Shown piece by piece: positions 49,133 through 59,047 of a stretch of 64,000 bases of DNA (position 1 is the first letter of the stretch; each line of letters starts with the position of its first letter). The notes beneath the pieces were generated by a model that was not told where the DNA came from, made no database searches, and was given only the letters and a program-made list of their open reading frames with translations. Both the position numbers and the translations under genes were made by a program. This stretch comes from Collimonas arenae (GTDB lineage Bacteria; Pseudomonadota; Gammaproteobacteria; Burkholderiales; Burkholderiaceae_D). The DNA lies in NCBI RefSeq assembly GCF_000786695.1, contig NZ_CP009962.1, positions 2,914,001-2,978,000 on the forward strand. The letters run 5' to 3'.

Positions 49133-52100
49133 TCAGTTGGTTGCGGCATCAATCGACCGCATTTCCCTCACCGCCACCGATAACATGGCCAGGTCGACAT
49201 TACCGCCCATCCGGAAATCGGTCAGCAAGCGGCGATAGCGCTCCAGCGGCGTCCTGCTGGCAGCCTGCCAGGCTTCAATCATGTCTTGCGATTGCTCCAG
49301 CGCAGGCGATAGCTGGATTACCTTTGCGCTCAAAGCACGCTGCAAGCCTGTCAGATCGCTTTGCAGTGCCGTCCGCGCCAGGGTCTGCCAATGCGAATCC
49401 ACCGGCAAGGCATTGGCCCGCTCGCGCATCCAACCGAAATTCAGATTGAGATCGAGCGCAAAATAAACGGTCGCGACCAGTTCCAGGCTGCGACCGGTAG
49501 AAGCTGCCACTTCGGCGATGTCCAGCACTGCGCCGATCAGTTCGGCGCTGGCCACCCGTCGCGCCAATTGCTCAGACACTCCGGCTTGTATCAAGGCATC
49601 GCGTTTGGCCTTGAGTGCATCTGCGTCGGAAGCATCCAGCAGCGAGACCAGTTGCGGCCCCAACTGGTCGGCGGCCTGACGGAAGCGTGCCACCGTGGCT
49701 TCAATCGACGCTTCCTGTGCATGTCGATGCAGGAACCAGAAACTGGCGTGTTCGATCAAGCCGCCGACATCGATAAACATTTGCGCCTGCAAGGCATCCG
49801 GCACCTGGTTATCGAGCGCATCAATGTCTTGCCAGATTTCCTCGAAGCCGAATACTTCGCGTGCAATCACCGTGGCGCGCACCACATCGGCTGGGCTGGC
49901 GCCGCTCTCATCCGCCAGCTGGTAGACAAACGTGGCGCCGACTCGGTTGGTCAGAGTGTTCACCAGATAGGTGGCGATGATTTCGTGCGCCAGCGGATGT
50001 CGCCGCATGGCGTCGGGGTAACGCGCACGCAGCGGTTGCGGAAAATAAGAAGAAAGCGAACTTGCGATAAACGGATCGGCCAGCAATGCCGATGCAAGCA
50101 ACTCTTCATAGAGCCACATCTTGTTATACGCCATCAGCACCGCACGCTCTGGCGCCGCCAATCCTTGCCTGGCCGTCTTGCGTTCGGCGCATTCTTCTTC
50201 CGACGGCAAAAACTCAACAACGCGGTCGAGCCGGCCGGCGCGCTCCAGGAAACGGATCAGGCGCGCTTCCGGCTCCAGCAGGCTGGCGGCACGCCGCCCC
50301 GCCACCGACAAGGACTGCGTCTGGTAATAGTTATCTGTCAGGACTTGCAAGCCGACTTCTTCCGTCATTTCCGCCAGCAACTTGTTACGCTGCTTCTCGG
50401 TCATTTCGCCTTCACTCACTATCAGGCCGAGCATGATCTTGATATTTACTTCATGGTCCGAGCAATCAACGCCGGCCGAGTTATCAATTGCGTCGGTACA
50501 GATACGCCCGCCCTTTTGCGCAAACTCGATACGACCGAATTGGGTCGCACCGAGATTGCCACCCTCTGCCACCACCTTGCAATTGAGCTCGGCGCCATTG
50601 ACGCGGATCGCATCGTTGGCGCGGTCGCCAACCTGGGCATGGGTTTCGCGCGTAGCCTTGATATAGGTGCCGATGCCACCGTTATACAAGAGGTCGACCG
50701 GCGCCAGCAGGATTGCGCGGATCAGTTCAGTCGGCGCCAGCTCGGTTGCCGTAACACCCAGCATCGCCTGCACTTGCGGCGTCAGCGCGATCGTCTTGAG
50801 GGTGCGTGGGAAAACCCCGCCACCGCTCGAAATCAGGCTGCTGTTGTAATCGGTCCAACTGGAGCGCGGCAATGCAAACAAACGCTCGCGCTCGGCAAAG
50901 CTGGCCTCCGTATCGGGCGTCGGATCGAGGAAAATATGGCGATGATCAAAGCCTGCCAGCAGCTTGATATGGCGCGACAGCAGCATACCGTTGCCGAACA
51001 CGTCGCCCGACATGTCGCCGATGCCGACCACCGTAAAATCCTGTTCCTGCGTATTCAGGCCGGTTTCGCGGAAATGGCGCTTGACGGCTTCCCATGCGCC
51101 GCGAGCGGTAATCCCCATTTTCTTGTGATCGTAACCGACCGAGCCACCGGAAGCGAAGGCATCGCCCAGCCAGAAGCCGTATTCGGCAGAAACAGCATTG
51201 GCGTAATCCGAGAAACTTGCGGTACCCTTGTCGGCCGCCACCACCAGATAAGGATCGTCGGGGTCGTAACGCACCACGTCTTGCGGTGGCACCACTTTGC
51301 CGTCGACCAGGTTGTCCGTCAGGTCCAGCAAGCCGCGCAGGAAATTCTGGTAGCACGCCACGCCTTCGCGCAGATAAGCATCACGATCACTGGCCGGGGG
51401 CGCATTTTTCAGCACGAAACCGCCCTTGGAGCCTACCGGTACGATCACCGCATTCTTGACCATCTGCGCCTTGACCAGGCCCAGCACTTCCGTACGGAAA
51501 TCTTCGCGCCGGTCCGACCAGCGCAAACCGCCACGCGCCACTTTTCCGCCGCGCAGATGGACGCCTTCGAAGCGCGGCGAATAGACCCAGATTTCGAACA
51601 TCGGCTTGGGCGCAGGGAGTCCCGGCACCTTGGACGGATCGAACTTGAACGACAGATATGGTTTCGGCTGGCCATCGGCGCCGCGCTGGAAATAATTGGT
51701 GCGCAAGGTGGCGCTGATTACGCCCAGGAACTGGCGCAGGATGCGGTCTTCGTCCAGATTGGGGACCTGGTCCATCGCTTCTTCGGTCTGTTTCAACAAG
51801 CTGTCGACTTTAGCCTGTGCGCCCGCGCCTTTGGCTTGCGCCGGGTCGAAGCGCGCCAGGAACAATTCCACCAGCTTGCGTGCAATCGCCGGATTGGCGG
51901 TCAGCGCCTGCTCGATATAAGCATTGCTAAACGTCGAACCGACTTGCCGCAGATAGCGCGCATAAGCGCGCAAGATTGTCACCTCGCGCCAATTAAGCCG
52001 GGCCCGCAGCACCAGGCGGTTGAGGTCGTCGTTATCAGCTTCGCCGCTCCAGACGCGGGCAAAAGCATCTTCGAAAACACCCTTGATACTATCGATCTCC

Positions 52101-53995
52101 ACTTCGCTGTCATCGGCCGTCTGCATGCCGAAATCGTGGATCCAGGCTGGCTCGCCGTCTTGTAATTCGATGCGGTAAGGCCGCTCTTCATTGACCTTGA
52201 CGCCCATGTGTTCCAGCATCGGCAGGCTTTGCGACAAGGCCATCGGCTTGCCTGCGCGGTAAATCTTCAGACGCAAGGACGCCGGCGTGGCTTCGATCGG
52301 GCGGTACAAGCTCATGGCCAGGCCGGTATTCTGCTGCGCCGCCTCCAGCAAGACGATATCGTGCACTGCAGCGCGCGCCGCGTAATCTTCACGGAAACCG
52401 GCCGGGAAAGAAGTCGCATAACGCCGCAGCAGGCTGGTACCCTGCTCTTCGCCGCGCTGCTCCAGCAAGGCTTCCGCCATGTCGTCCTGCCAGCGTCGCG
52501 TAGCTGCCACAATGCGGGCTTCCAGCTGCTCGACATTGATGTCGGTGACAGTGCCAGGTTCGGTGCGGACGGTAAACTGGATCCGCGCCAGCATCGATTC
52601 CGACAGCAAAGGCGTAAATTCGATGCCGGTACCGTTGAAGGCTTCCAGCAGCAAGACCTGGATCCGCTCGCGCAACTCGGTATTAAAGCGGTCGCGCGGC
52701 ACGAACACCAGGCAGGATACGTAACGGCCGAACGCATCGCGCCGCACAAACAAGCGGGTGCGCTGGCGTTCTTCCAGCCGCAAGATGCCGGTGGCGGTGT
52801 CGTACAACTCATCTTCATCGATCTGGAACAGCTCGTCGCGCGGAAATTGCTCCAGGATAGTGGCCAGAGTTTTGGATAAATGTCCCTTCGGCACAAAGCC
52901 GGCGCGCTCCAGCACCTTGGCGACTTTGCGCCGCACCAGCGGAATCTCGTTGGTCGGCACCATGTACGCGGTCGAGGTGTACAAACCGACGATACGGCGT
53001 TCGCCGATCACCTTGCCGGCTGCATCGTAGCGCTTGACGCCGACATAATCGAGATAACCTGCACGATGCACGGTGGCGCGCGAATTCGCCTTGGTGATGA
53101 AAATTGGCGATTGCGCATCAATGATGCCTTGCGCGCTGATCGGCAGCTTGGTCATGTCAGCGCCGTCCGAAACGCGCAAGCTATCGCGCAATATCCCAAG
53201 GCCGGAGCCGGGCACGCCCTGCAGATAGTTTTCGCCGGCATTGACGATCAGTTCGTAATCGCGATAGCCGAGGAAGGTGAAATGGTCGTCCACCATCCAT
53301 TCCAGGAAAGCGCGCGCTTCGGCGATTTCGCCTTTCAGCGCGGCATCGCTGTTATCTTGCTTTTTCAAATCGTCAATCGCGCCGCTGGCCGCGGCCATCA
53401 TCTGACGCCAGTCTTCCACTGCGGCACGGACATCGCCCAGCACCTTGAGCACGCCCTCGCGGATTTCCTCCATTCGCGCAGCTTCGGTGCAGCGGTCTAT
53501 TTCAATATGAATGTTCGATTCCAGGCGGGCCTGCTCGTTACCTTTGTTGGCGGGTTCGCTGGCGCGCTGGATTTTTTCAACCTGGCCGCCGGCATCGCGC
53601 CAGACCCGGAACACTGGATGAATCACTGCGTGCAAGGTCAGGCCCAGGCGATTGATCTCTGTACTGACCGAGTCCACAAGGAAAGGCATGTCGTCATTGA
53701 CGATCTCGATGACACTATGGCCAGATTGCCAGCCATGCTCGTCGACGCGCGGATTATAGATCCGCACCCGTGGCGCGCCGGTCGTGAAATGCCGGCCGAA
53801 TTGCCAATGCGCCACTGCCGCGCCATACAAATCGGCGATGTCGCGGCTCAAAATCTGTTCTTCCCCAACCTGTGAGTAGTATTCAGCCAGGAATGGTTGC
53901 ATGGTTGCAAACACTTCCGGCGGCAAACGATCACGCGCGAATTCGACCATTTCTGTCAGCTTTTGCTGTTTTTTCTCTGCTGCGGCGTTATGCAT
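49133..53995 (-). CDS. gdhB: NAD-dependent glutamate dehydrogenase, large (about 180 kDa) type
   Basis: 1620-residue L_GDH2-family enzyme that deaminates glutamate to 2-oxoglutarate with NAD. Long N-terminal regulatory domains (ACT-like) precede the catalytic centre with GGLRWSDRREDFRTEVLGL and VGSKGGFVLKN, and the NAD-binding part. A long C-terminal extension follows. I chose ATG at 53995 (MHNAAAEKK) with AAGGA seven bases upstream. The length is normal for the family. A large open frame on the opposite strand is a shadow of the high GC. Confidence 0.95.
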   Translation of the reverse strand: MHNAAAEKKQQKLTEMVEFARDRLPPEVFATMQPFLAEYYSQVGEEQILSRDIADLYGAAVAHWQFGRHFTTGAPRVRIYNPRVDEHGWQSGHSVIEIVNDDMPFLVDSVSTEINRLGLTLHAVIHPVFRVWRDAGGQVEKIQRASEPANKGNEQARLESNIHIEIDRCTEAARMEEIREGVLKVLGDVRAAVEDWRQMMAAASGAIDDLKKQDNSDAALKGEIAEARAFLEWMVDDHFTFLGYRDYELIVNAGENYLQGVPGSGLGILRDSLRVSDGADMTKLPISAQGIIDAQSPIFITKANSRATVHRAGYLDYVGVKRYDAAGKVIGERRIVGLYTSTAYMVPTNEIPLVRRKVAKVLERAGFVPKGHLSKTLATILEQFPRDELFQIDEDELYDTATGILRLEERQRTRLFVRRDAFGRYVSCLVFVPRDRFNTELRERIQVLLLEAFNGTGIEFTPLLSESMLARIQFTVRTEPGTVTDINVEQLEARIVAATRRWQDDMAEALLEQRGEEQGTSLLRRYATSFPAGFREDYAARAAVHDIVLLEAAQQNTGLAMSLYRPIEATPASLRLKIYRAGKPMALSQSLPMLEHMGVKVNEERPYRIELQDGEPAWIHDFGMQTADDSEVEIDSIKGVFEDAFARVWSGEADNDDLNRLVLRARLNWREVTILRAYARYLRQVGSTFSNAYIEQALTANPAIARKLVELFLARFDPAQAKGAGAQAKVDSLLKQTEEAMDQVPNLDEDRILRQFLGVISATLRTNYFQRGADGQPKPYLSFKFDPSKVPGLPAPKPMFEIWVYSPRFEGVHLRGGKVARGGLRWSDRREDFRTEVLGLVKAQMVKNAVIVPVGSKGGFVLKNAPPASDRDAYLREGVACYQNFLRGLLDLTDNLVDGKVVPPQDVVRYDPDDPYLVVAADKGTASFSDYANAVSAEYGFWLGDAFASGGSVGYDHKKMGITARGAWEAVKRHFRETGLNTQEQDFTVVGIGDMSGDVFGNGMLLSRHIKLLAGFDHRHIFLDPTPDTEASFAERERLFALPRSSWTDYNSSLISSGGGVFPRTLKTIALTPQVQAMLGVTATELAPTELIRAILLAPVDLLYNGGIGTYIKATRETHAQVGDRANDAIRVNGAELNCKVVAEGGNLGATQFGRIEFAQKGGRICTDAIDNSAGVDCSDHEVNIKIMLGLIVSEGEMTEKQRNKLLAEMTEEVGLQVLTDNYYQTQSLSVAGRRAASLLEPEARLIRFLERAGRLDRVVEFLPSEEECAERKTARQGLAAPERAVLMAYNKMWLYEELLASALLADPFIASSLSSYFPQPLRARYPDAMRRHPLAHEIIATYLVNTLTNRVGATFVYQLADESGASPADVVRATVIAREVFGFEEIWQDIDALDNQVPDALQAQMFIDVGGLIEHASFWFLHRHAQEASIEATVARFRQAADQLGPQLVSLLDASDADALKAKRDALIQAGVSEQLARRVASAELIGAVLDIAEVAASTGRSLELVATVYFALDLNLNFGWMRERANALPVDSHWQTLARTALQSDLTGLQRALSAKVIQLSPALEQSQDMIEAWQAASRTPLERYRRLLTDFRMGGNVDLAMLSVAVREMRSIDAATN

Positions 53996-54198
53996 GATTT
54001 TCCTTCGAATAGCTAAATGGTTAACTTCTTTCGAACTGTACTCTGCATAGATTCTACCCATCACGGCCCCAAAACCACAGGCTTTTTAAAAAAACAAGCC
54101 GCCGACGGATTCCTGTCATTGTGCGGTAAAACGTTTGTGATAACTTCCCCGGCTTGACTGAGCATGCAGCTCGGAGTTGGTCGAAACAAGGAACAGCA

Positions 54199-55302
54199 AT
54201 GTCGCAACGATTTCATAACCCGGTGGCCATCCATTTTGGCGCCGGTTGCCTGCAGGATCTGCCGCAAATTCTTGGCGCGGGAAAAGTGGTCCTGGTGACT
54301 TTCCCTGAAGCACGCACGCTCGGACTGGTCGCTAAAATGACTGAGTTGCTGGGCGACCGCCTCTCTTATGTCATCGATGATATCCAGCCCAATCCCGATG
54401 TTGCCGGACTAGCGGCGATGTACGAGCAGTTCTGGCGTCAAGAGCAAGCCTGCGACATCGTGGTGGCGCTCGGCGGCGGCAGCGTGATCGATACCGCCAA
54501 GGCGCTGCTGGTGGGTACTGTCAGTGGCAGTTTCCAGGAGTTGCTGGCGCTACTCGCAGATGGCAAGCCGTTCACTCCACCCAAGGCAAAGAAACTGGTC
54601 GCCATCCCGACCACCGCAGGCACCGGCAGCGAAGTCACGCCCTGGGCTACGATTTGGGACGCGGCCAACCAGAAGAAGTATTCCTTGCACCTGGACTGCA
54701 CCTGGCCCCAAGCGGCGCTGGTCGATCCGCAGCTGATGTTGACGCTGCCCCTGCAGGTCACGATTTCCACCGGACTGGATGCGTTGTCGCATGCACTGGA
54801 ATCGGTCTGGAATGTCAACGCCAACCCGATTTCCGACACCTATGCAGTTTCAGCGATCCAGGACATCCTGTCTTGCCTGCCGGCGCTGGTCGACGATCCT
54901 GGCAACCAGGCGCTGCGCTCGACGATGGCGCTCGCAGCCCTCAAGGCCGGCCTGGCATTCTCCAACACCAAGACCGCGCTGGCGCATTCCATTTCTTATG
55001 AAATGACGCTCGGATATGGGCTGCCACACGGAATTGCCTGCTCTTTCACGCTGCCGATGGTGTTGCGCATGGCCTGGGGCGCGCAAGCGGATCGTGACGT
55101 TGTGCTGCAACAGGCGTTTGGCTTGAGCCGTGACGACGCGGAGCAGCGGCTGCGCGATTTTCTCCAGCAGTTGGACGTCAAGACCGATTTTTCCGACTAC
55201 GGCGTCGCCCCCGAAGAGGCACGGCAAATAGTGAACCGGGCGATGCAAGGCGCGCGCGGGAAAAATTTTATCGGGAAAGACGAGACATTAGCCTTTCCCT
55301 AA
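54199..55302 (+). CDS. Iron-containing alcohol dehydrogenase
   Basis: 367-residue Fe-ADH-family enzyme. The NAD motif GGGSVIDTAK and the four metal ligands Asp194, His198 (GLDALSHALE), His263 and His277 (LPHGIAC) are present. The opening RFHNPVAIHFGAG resembles phosphonoacetaldehyde reductase-like proteins, which reduce an aldehyde in phosphonate pathways, but no other phosphonate gene is near, so this is only a hint. Start ATG 54199, with AAGGAACAGCA before it. Divergent from gdhB. Confidence 0.88.
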   Translation: MSQRFHNPVAIHFGAGCLQDLPQILGAGKVVLVTFPEARTLGLVAKMTELLGDRLSYVIDDIQPNPDVAGLAAMYEQFWRQEQACDIVVALGGGSVIDTAKALLVGTVSGSFQELLALLADGKPFTPPKAKKLVAIPTTAGTGSEVTPWATIWDAANQKKYSLHLDCTWPQAALVDPQLMLTLPLQVTISTGLDALSHALESVWNVNANPISDTYAVSAIQDILSCLPALVDDPGNQALRSTMALAALKAGLAFSNTKTALAHSISYEMTLGYGLPHGIACSFTLPMVLRMAWGAQADRDVVLQQAFGLSRDDAEQRLRDFLQQLDVKTDFSDYGVAPEEARQIVNRAMQGARGKNFIGKDETLAFP

Positions 55303-55391
55303 ATCACTGCTCTGCCGCTATCCGGCAAAGCAGTAGTGCTCATCGATCGCCGTTCACCCGCGGTATTTGAGCAGTGTTTTGTTGCTGCGCG

Positions 55392-55778
55392 TTACTGCCC
55401 GGACGGCGGCTGCCACAGCTCAACCTTGTTGCCTTCCGGGTCCAGCACCCAGCCGAATTTGCCATATTCCGATGCCTCGCTATTGCCGATCACATTGCAA
55501 CCCTCCGCACGCAAGGCGTCCAGCAGTGCATCCAGGTCGGCGACACGGTAGTTGATCATGAACGGCGCGGTGCTGGGTGCGTAATTGTCGCTCTCCATCG
55601 CGGAGACACTCCAGATCGTCGAGCCGCCAGCCGGCTTGCCGTCATCTCCCACCCAGTCGAACGACGCACCTCCCCAGTCCTGTACATCAATGCCGAGATG
55701 GGTTTTATACCAGGCGCGCATGGCTTCCGCATCCTTGGCCTTGAAGAAGATCCCGCCGATACCGGTTACTCGTTTCAT
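55392..55778 (-). CDS. VOC (glyoxalase/bleomycin-resistance-like) protein
   Basis: 128-residue single VOC domain: GIGGIFFKAKDAEAMRAWYKTHLGI at the start and VLDPEGNKVELWQP at the end, with the metal-site Glu in VELW. Function unknown; family members bind or modify small hydrophobic or electrophilic molecules. Start ATG 55778 has GGAGCACAC upstream. It stands alone between the Fe-ADH and the exopolysaccharide region. Confidence 0.88.
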   Translation of the reverse strand: MKRVTGIGGIFFKAKDAEAMRAWYKTHLGIDVQDWGGASFDWVGDDGKPAGGSTIWSVSAMESDNYAPSTAPFMINYRVADLDALLDALRAEGCNVIGNSEASEYGKFGWVLDPEGNKVELWQPPSGQ

Positions 55779-55833
55779 GTGTGCTCCGTATAGGAAATGG
55801 TCAGGTGTCGAAAGTCTACACCACGGCGGCTAA

Positions 55834-56262
55834 ACCCTGGCCGCGCTTGGCGCTGCTTCGTCAAAAATTCTGATTTAGAGCCAATCCATCTGGCGTAGCC
55901 AATGAAGAAATCCAAGGTTAGAGCCCCTTGTGACAAGGAAATCCAATTCACCCAATTCGTTCATAAAGCGCGCCATTTTATTTCCGCCTATCGCTCCGGT
56001 AATTTAACAAAACATAATTCATTAAATTCGTTAAATTCATTGAAGTTAACGAATTAGGCGTTTATGATGAGTCATCAGTTGCCAGCAGTTATTTTTCCAC
56101 TGCTGGCGACAAAAATCGCCGGTCACGTTAATGCGTGAAACTTCCAGCGACATCGCGACCGCTCCATGCCAAACAGGAATCTAGCTCTTCGGTAAAGAGC
56201 CTGGCATGGGTTTGCGCCCAAGAAATCAAGCGCCTTTTTATTGGATTTTTTCTCTAAAAGCC
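55834..56262. other. Long AT-rich promoter region of the exopolysaccharide locus
   Basis: No gene seen. It has a small palindrome CCTTGTGACAAGG (55926-55938), three 9-base tandem repeats at 56017-56043 and an inverted partner at 56046-56055 (separate feature). The region is much richer in AT than its surroundings, as expected of a regulated exopolysaccharide promoter. Confidence 0.6.
56017..56055. repeat. Three 9-base tandem repeats with an inverted copy
   Basis: ATTCATTAA, ATTCGTTAA and ATTCATTGA stand head to tail (56017-56043). TTAACGAATT (56046-56055) is the exact complement of AATTCGTTAA (56025-56034). This looks like a multi-site operator upstream of the priming transferase gene. Confidence 0.6.
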
Positions 56263-57681
56263 ATGGCAAACTCAAAACCTTTGATCGTGTTTGAACGGAT
56301 TCTTGCGTTCGAACTGCCGCAATGGCTGGTTGACGCCTTCATCTTAAGCGCCACCGCCCGATTGGCCGGCCACTTCCATTTCAATTCGGCGCTGACCACA
56401 ACGGCTCCGATCCACTTGGTGCTCTTGTATTTTTGTTGCGCGCTTGGCGTGTTGACTTTTTCAAAACTGAATTTGTACACATCGTGGCAAGAATGGTCAA
56501 TGCCGATGCTTTTTACGCGGCTGGCTTCTGCCTGGGGCGCCATATTGTTAATGGGATATTTTCTCAGTTTCATGATTCATGGCGTGGGCGGATTGTCGCG
56601 GCGCTGGCTGGTGTACTGGTATCTGATCAGCATCGCTTTCCTGGCCCTGCATCGGCTGCTGACCTACGCCTCGGCCTGCCACCTGCGCAAGCGTGGCTTT
56701 AACAGCAGGCGCATAGTAATTGTCGGCTACGGTCCCACTGGCCAGGAAATGCACAGGCGCGCACTGCGCAATGCCGCCGCGCTCTATGACGTGCGCGCCG
56801 TTGTCGCAACCAGAGAACAAGCGAACAAATTGCAAGACCCCGCCATCGACCAGATCCATGGCTACGATCAGATCCATCACTATGTGGCGTCACATGATAT
56901 TCATGAAATCTGGATCACCTTGCCAATGAGCGCCGCGCCTCAGTTGAAACAACTGCAGCACTGCCTGCGCAACACGCTGGTGGATATTCGCTGGGTGCCC
57001 GACACATCGGGAATACAAATGCTCAGCAACCAGGCCGTCAATTTTCTGGGGATTCCAGCGGTAGAACTAAATCGCCCGGCGCCGAGTGGCGTACACGCCA
57101 TCGTCAAACATCTGTTGGACAAATTGTTCGCTCTGGCGGCACTGATGTGCCTGGCGCCGCTGTTTGCGATCATCGCAGTTTGCATAAAATACTCGTCTCC
57201 CGGCCCGGTATTCTTCAAACAGGCAAGGCTCGGCCTCAACGGAAAAAAATTCATGGTCTATAAATTCCGCACCATGAAGCTGCATCAGGAACACAACAAG
57301 ATAACGCAAGCCACGCACAATGATCCCCGGATAACCCGGATCGGACAGTTTTTACGACGCACCAGCCTGGACGAGCTGCCCCAGTTCATCAACGTGCTGC
57401 TGGGCGACATGTCCGTCATCGGCCCCAGGCCGCACGCGCTGGAACACAACGAACTCTATGAAAAGCTGCTGGAAATGTACATGGTGCGCCATCGGGTGAA
57501 ACCGGGGATCACTGGCTGGGCGCAAATCCACGGCTACCGGGGGGAAACCGACACCGTAGACAAGATGGAAAAGCGCGTCCAGTTTGACCTGTACTATATC
57601 CAGCACTGGTCGTTCCTGATGGATTTCCGGATCCTGGTCTGGACCGCCTTCAGGGGTTGGACCGGCGCCGCTGCATATTGA
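56263..57681 (+). CDS. Undecaprenyl-phosphate sugar-1-phosphate transferase (WcaJ/EpsB type)
   Basis: 472-residue integral membrane enzyme that starts exopolysaccharide repeat-unit synthesis by moving a sugar-1-phosphate, usually glucose, onto undecaprenyl phosphate. It has four N-terminal membrane segments, a Rossmann-like CoA-binding-like domain (RRIVIVGYGPTGQE), one more membrane helix and the conserved catalytic domain (KYSSPGPVFFKQARLGLNGKKFMVYKFRTM, RRTSLDELPQFINVLLGDMSVIGPRP). Start is uncertain: ATG 56263 gives normal family length but no clear ribosome site; ATG 56206 is possible. It faces the leftward block of exopolysaccharide genes. Confidence 0.92.
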   Translation: MANSKPLIVFERILAFELPQWLVDAFILSATARLAGHFHFNSALTTTAPIHLVLLYFCCALGVLTFSKLNLYTSWQEWSMPMLFTRLASAWGAILLMGYFLSFMIHGVGGLSRRWLVYWYLISIAFLALHRLLTYASACHLRKRGFNSRRIVIVGYGPTGQEMHRRALRNAAALYDVRAVVATREQANKLQDPAIDQIHGYDQIHHYVASHDIHEIWITLPMSAAPQLKQLQHCLRNTLVDIRWVPDTSGIQMLSNQAVNFLGIPAVELNRPAPSGVHAIVKHLLDKLFALAALMCLAPLFAIIAVCIKYSSPGPVFFKQARLGLNGKKFMVYKFRTMKLHQEHNKITQATHNDPRITRIGQFLRRTSLDELPQFINVLLGDMSVIGPRPHALEHNELYEKLLEMYMVRHRVKPGITGWAQIHGYRGETDTVDKMEKRVQFDLYYIQHWSFLMDFRILVWTAFRGWTGAAAY

Positions 57682-57724
57682 TGCCCGCGGCTGAGCCATC
57701 CGGTCCCGCCAGACCTTGCGCACT

Positions 57725-58996
57725 CTAGAACGAAAGCGTTAGCGCAAGCGGTGCCGGGCCCGCCTTCAGCTCCACCGTCTCGCCACTTGCGGGGCACGCC
57801 CTGTCGACCTGCCCAGGCAGAAACTCGCTGATGACACAAGTCTTGGCGCCATTTCTGGCGAACCGGTAAATCCCCCCGCCCTGTGTCGCCCCGCTCCATG
57901 CTATATACACCGTACGCCTTTCTTTTGTTGCAGCTTGACTGCCCAGCGTCAGCAGGTAGTCGTTGCCATTGGCCTTGGCCGAGAGCAGTTGCGTCTGGCC
58001 GATTCTGGAAAGCAAATGCTGCATGGCTAACAAAGCCGGTTTCGGCTGGTCATCCACATCGACGAGGCCATAGTTGTCCTCAATCGCGCTTGAGTCATGC
58101 CCTGCATCCTTCCAGGCGTAAATATTCAGCAATGACAACCGGACAAAAACACTGGAAAGATATTCCCTTAACACCAACAAGGCCTGTTCGCCCTGATCGC
58201 GCGTGGGGGCGACGCTGGAATACCCCCACTCCGAGGCGATCACCGGCGCGCTGCTTCTCTCATATTTGTTCATCACCTGATGGATTTCCGCGAAATCACC
58301 GATCAACGACTCCGGCTTCTGGCGATAGGGATGTATGGAGATGCCGCTCAGGCAGGTTTTCAGTGATACATCGAGTAACTCATCGTAGGGAGAACTGGAG
58401 TTGGCATGTGGCATTTTTGAGAAACCGAAGCCGAACACTTTATACGGATGAGAACTTCCCTGGCTTTGCAAAGCGCTGCAGATTTGCTGCACCGAAGGCA
58501 CCAATCCCGGGCGCAATAATTCAGGTTTCAGAAAAGTCGTGATTTCGGGTTCATTCCATAGCTCCCATAAAATATCGGGATCAGGATGCTGCCCCATGAA
58601 GCCTACGGCGAAATTTGAAAAAGAACTGGCAGACTGGCTGGCCTTCTGGCGGCTGGCGACTGCGGAACTTTGCTCGCCCCATACGTCCGGACCACCGAAT
58701 AGCGTCAGGATCGGCTTGAGCTGTACAGCACGCAGGCGAAGCAGCAAGCCGGCGTAATCAGGATTTCTACCCGAAATGGCGGCAATCGGTGGTCGCACGC
58801 CGAAACGCACATATTCAAAACCCGCCTTCTTGATCAGTTGCAAATCCCTTTCCGATATCCGCGCCGGATCGATCTGGATGCTGATGGCGGTCGGATAGAG
58901 CGACGGGATATTGTCCAGTTCAAGTGCCTCGGCGCGAGCGCCGGCGAACATGCAAAGCACCAGCACCTTGAGAGAAAAACCTATACCTGCCTTCAT
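57725..58996 (-). CDS. Secreted clan-A glycoside hydrolase in the exopolysaccharide locus
   Basis: 423-residue exported hydrolase with a signal peptide (LKVLVLCMFAGARA). The clan GH-A pair of glutamates is clear: Glu149 in WELWNEPE (acid/base) and Glu256 in VIASEWGYS (nucleophile), 107 residues apart. A C-terminal beta-domain covers about residues 335-423. It could trim or depolymerise the polymer made by this locus. Exact GH family (5, 39 or related) cannot be told from the sequence by eye. Start ATG 58996 has GAGGAG upstream. Confidence 0.85.
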   Translation of the reverse strand: MKAGIGFSLKVLVLCMFAGARAEALELDNIPSLYPTAISIQIDPARISERDLQLIKKAGFEYVRFGVRPPIAAISGRNPDYAGLLLRLRAVQLKPILTLFGGPDVWGEQSSAVASRQKASQSASSFSNFAVGFMGQHPDPDILWELWNEPEITTFLKPELLRPGLVPSVQQICSALQSQGSSHPYKVFGFGFSKMPHANSSSPYDELLDVSLKTCLSGISIHPYRQKPESLIGDFAEIHQVMNKYERSSAPVIASEWGYSSVAPTRDQGEQALLVLREYLSSVFVRLSLLNIYAWKDAGHDSSAIEDNYGLVDVDDQPKPALLAMQHLLSRIGQTQLLSAKANGNDYLLTLGSQAATKERRTVYIAWSGATQGGGIYRFARNGAKTCVISEFLPGQVDRACPASGETVELKAGPAPLALTLSF

Positions 58997-59047
58997 GTGC
59001 GCTCCTCAATAGAAAATAACAGCTGCGGCAGCAAGAAACGATAGAAT

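Noticed and set aside
49361..52165. A 934-codon open frame on the plus strand
   Set aside because: It lies wholly inside the NAD-GDH gene on the other strand, shows no family motif and has the composition of a reverse-strand shadow.
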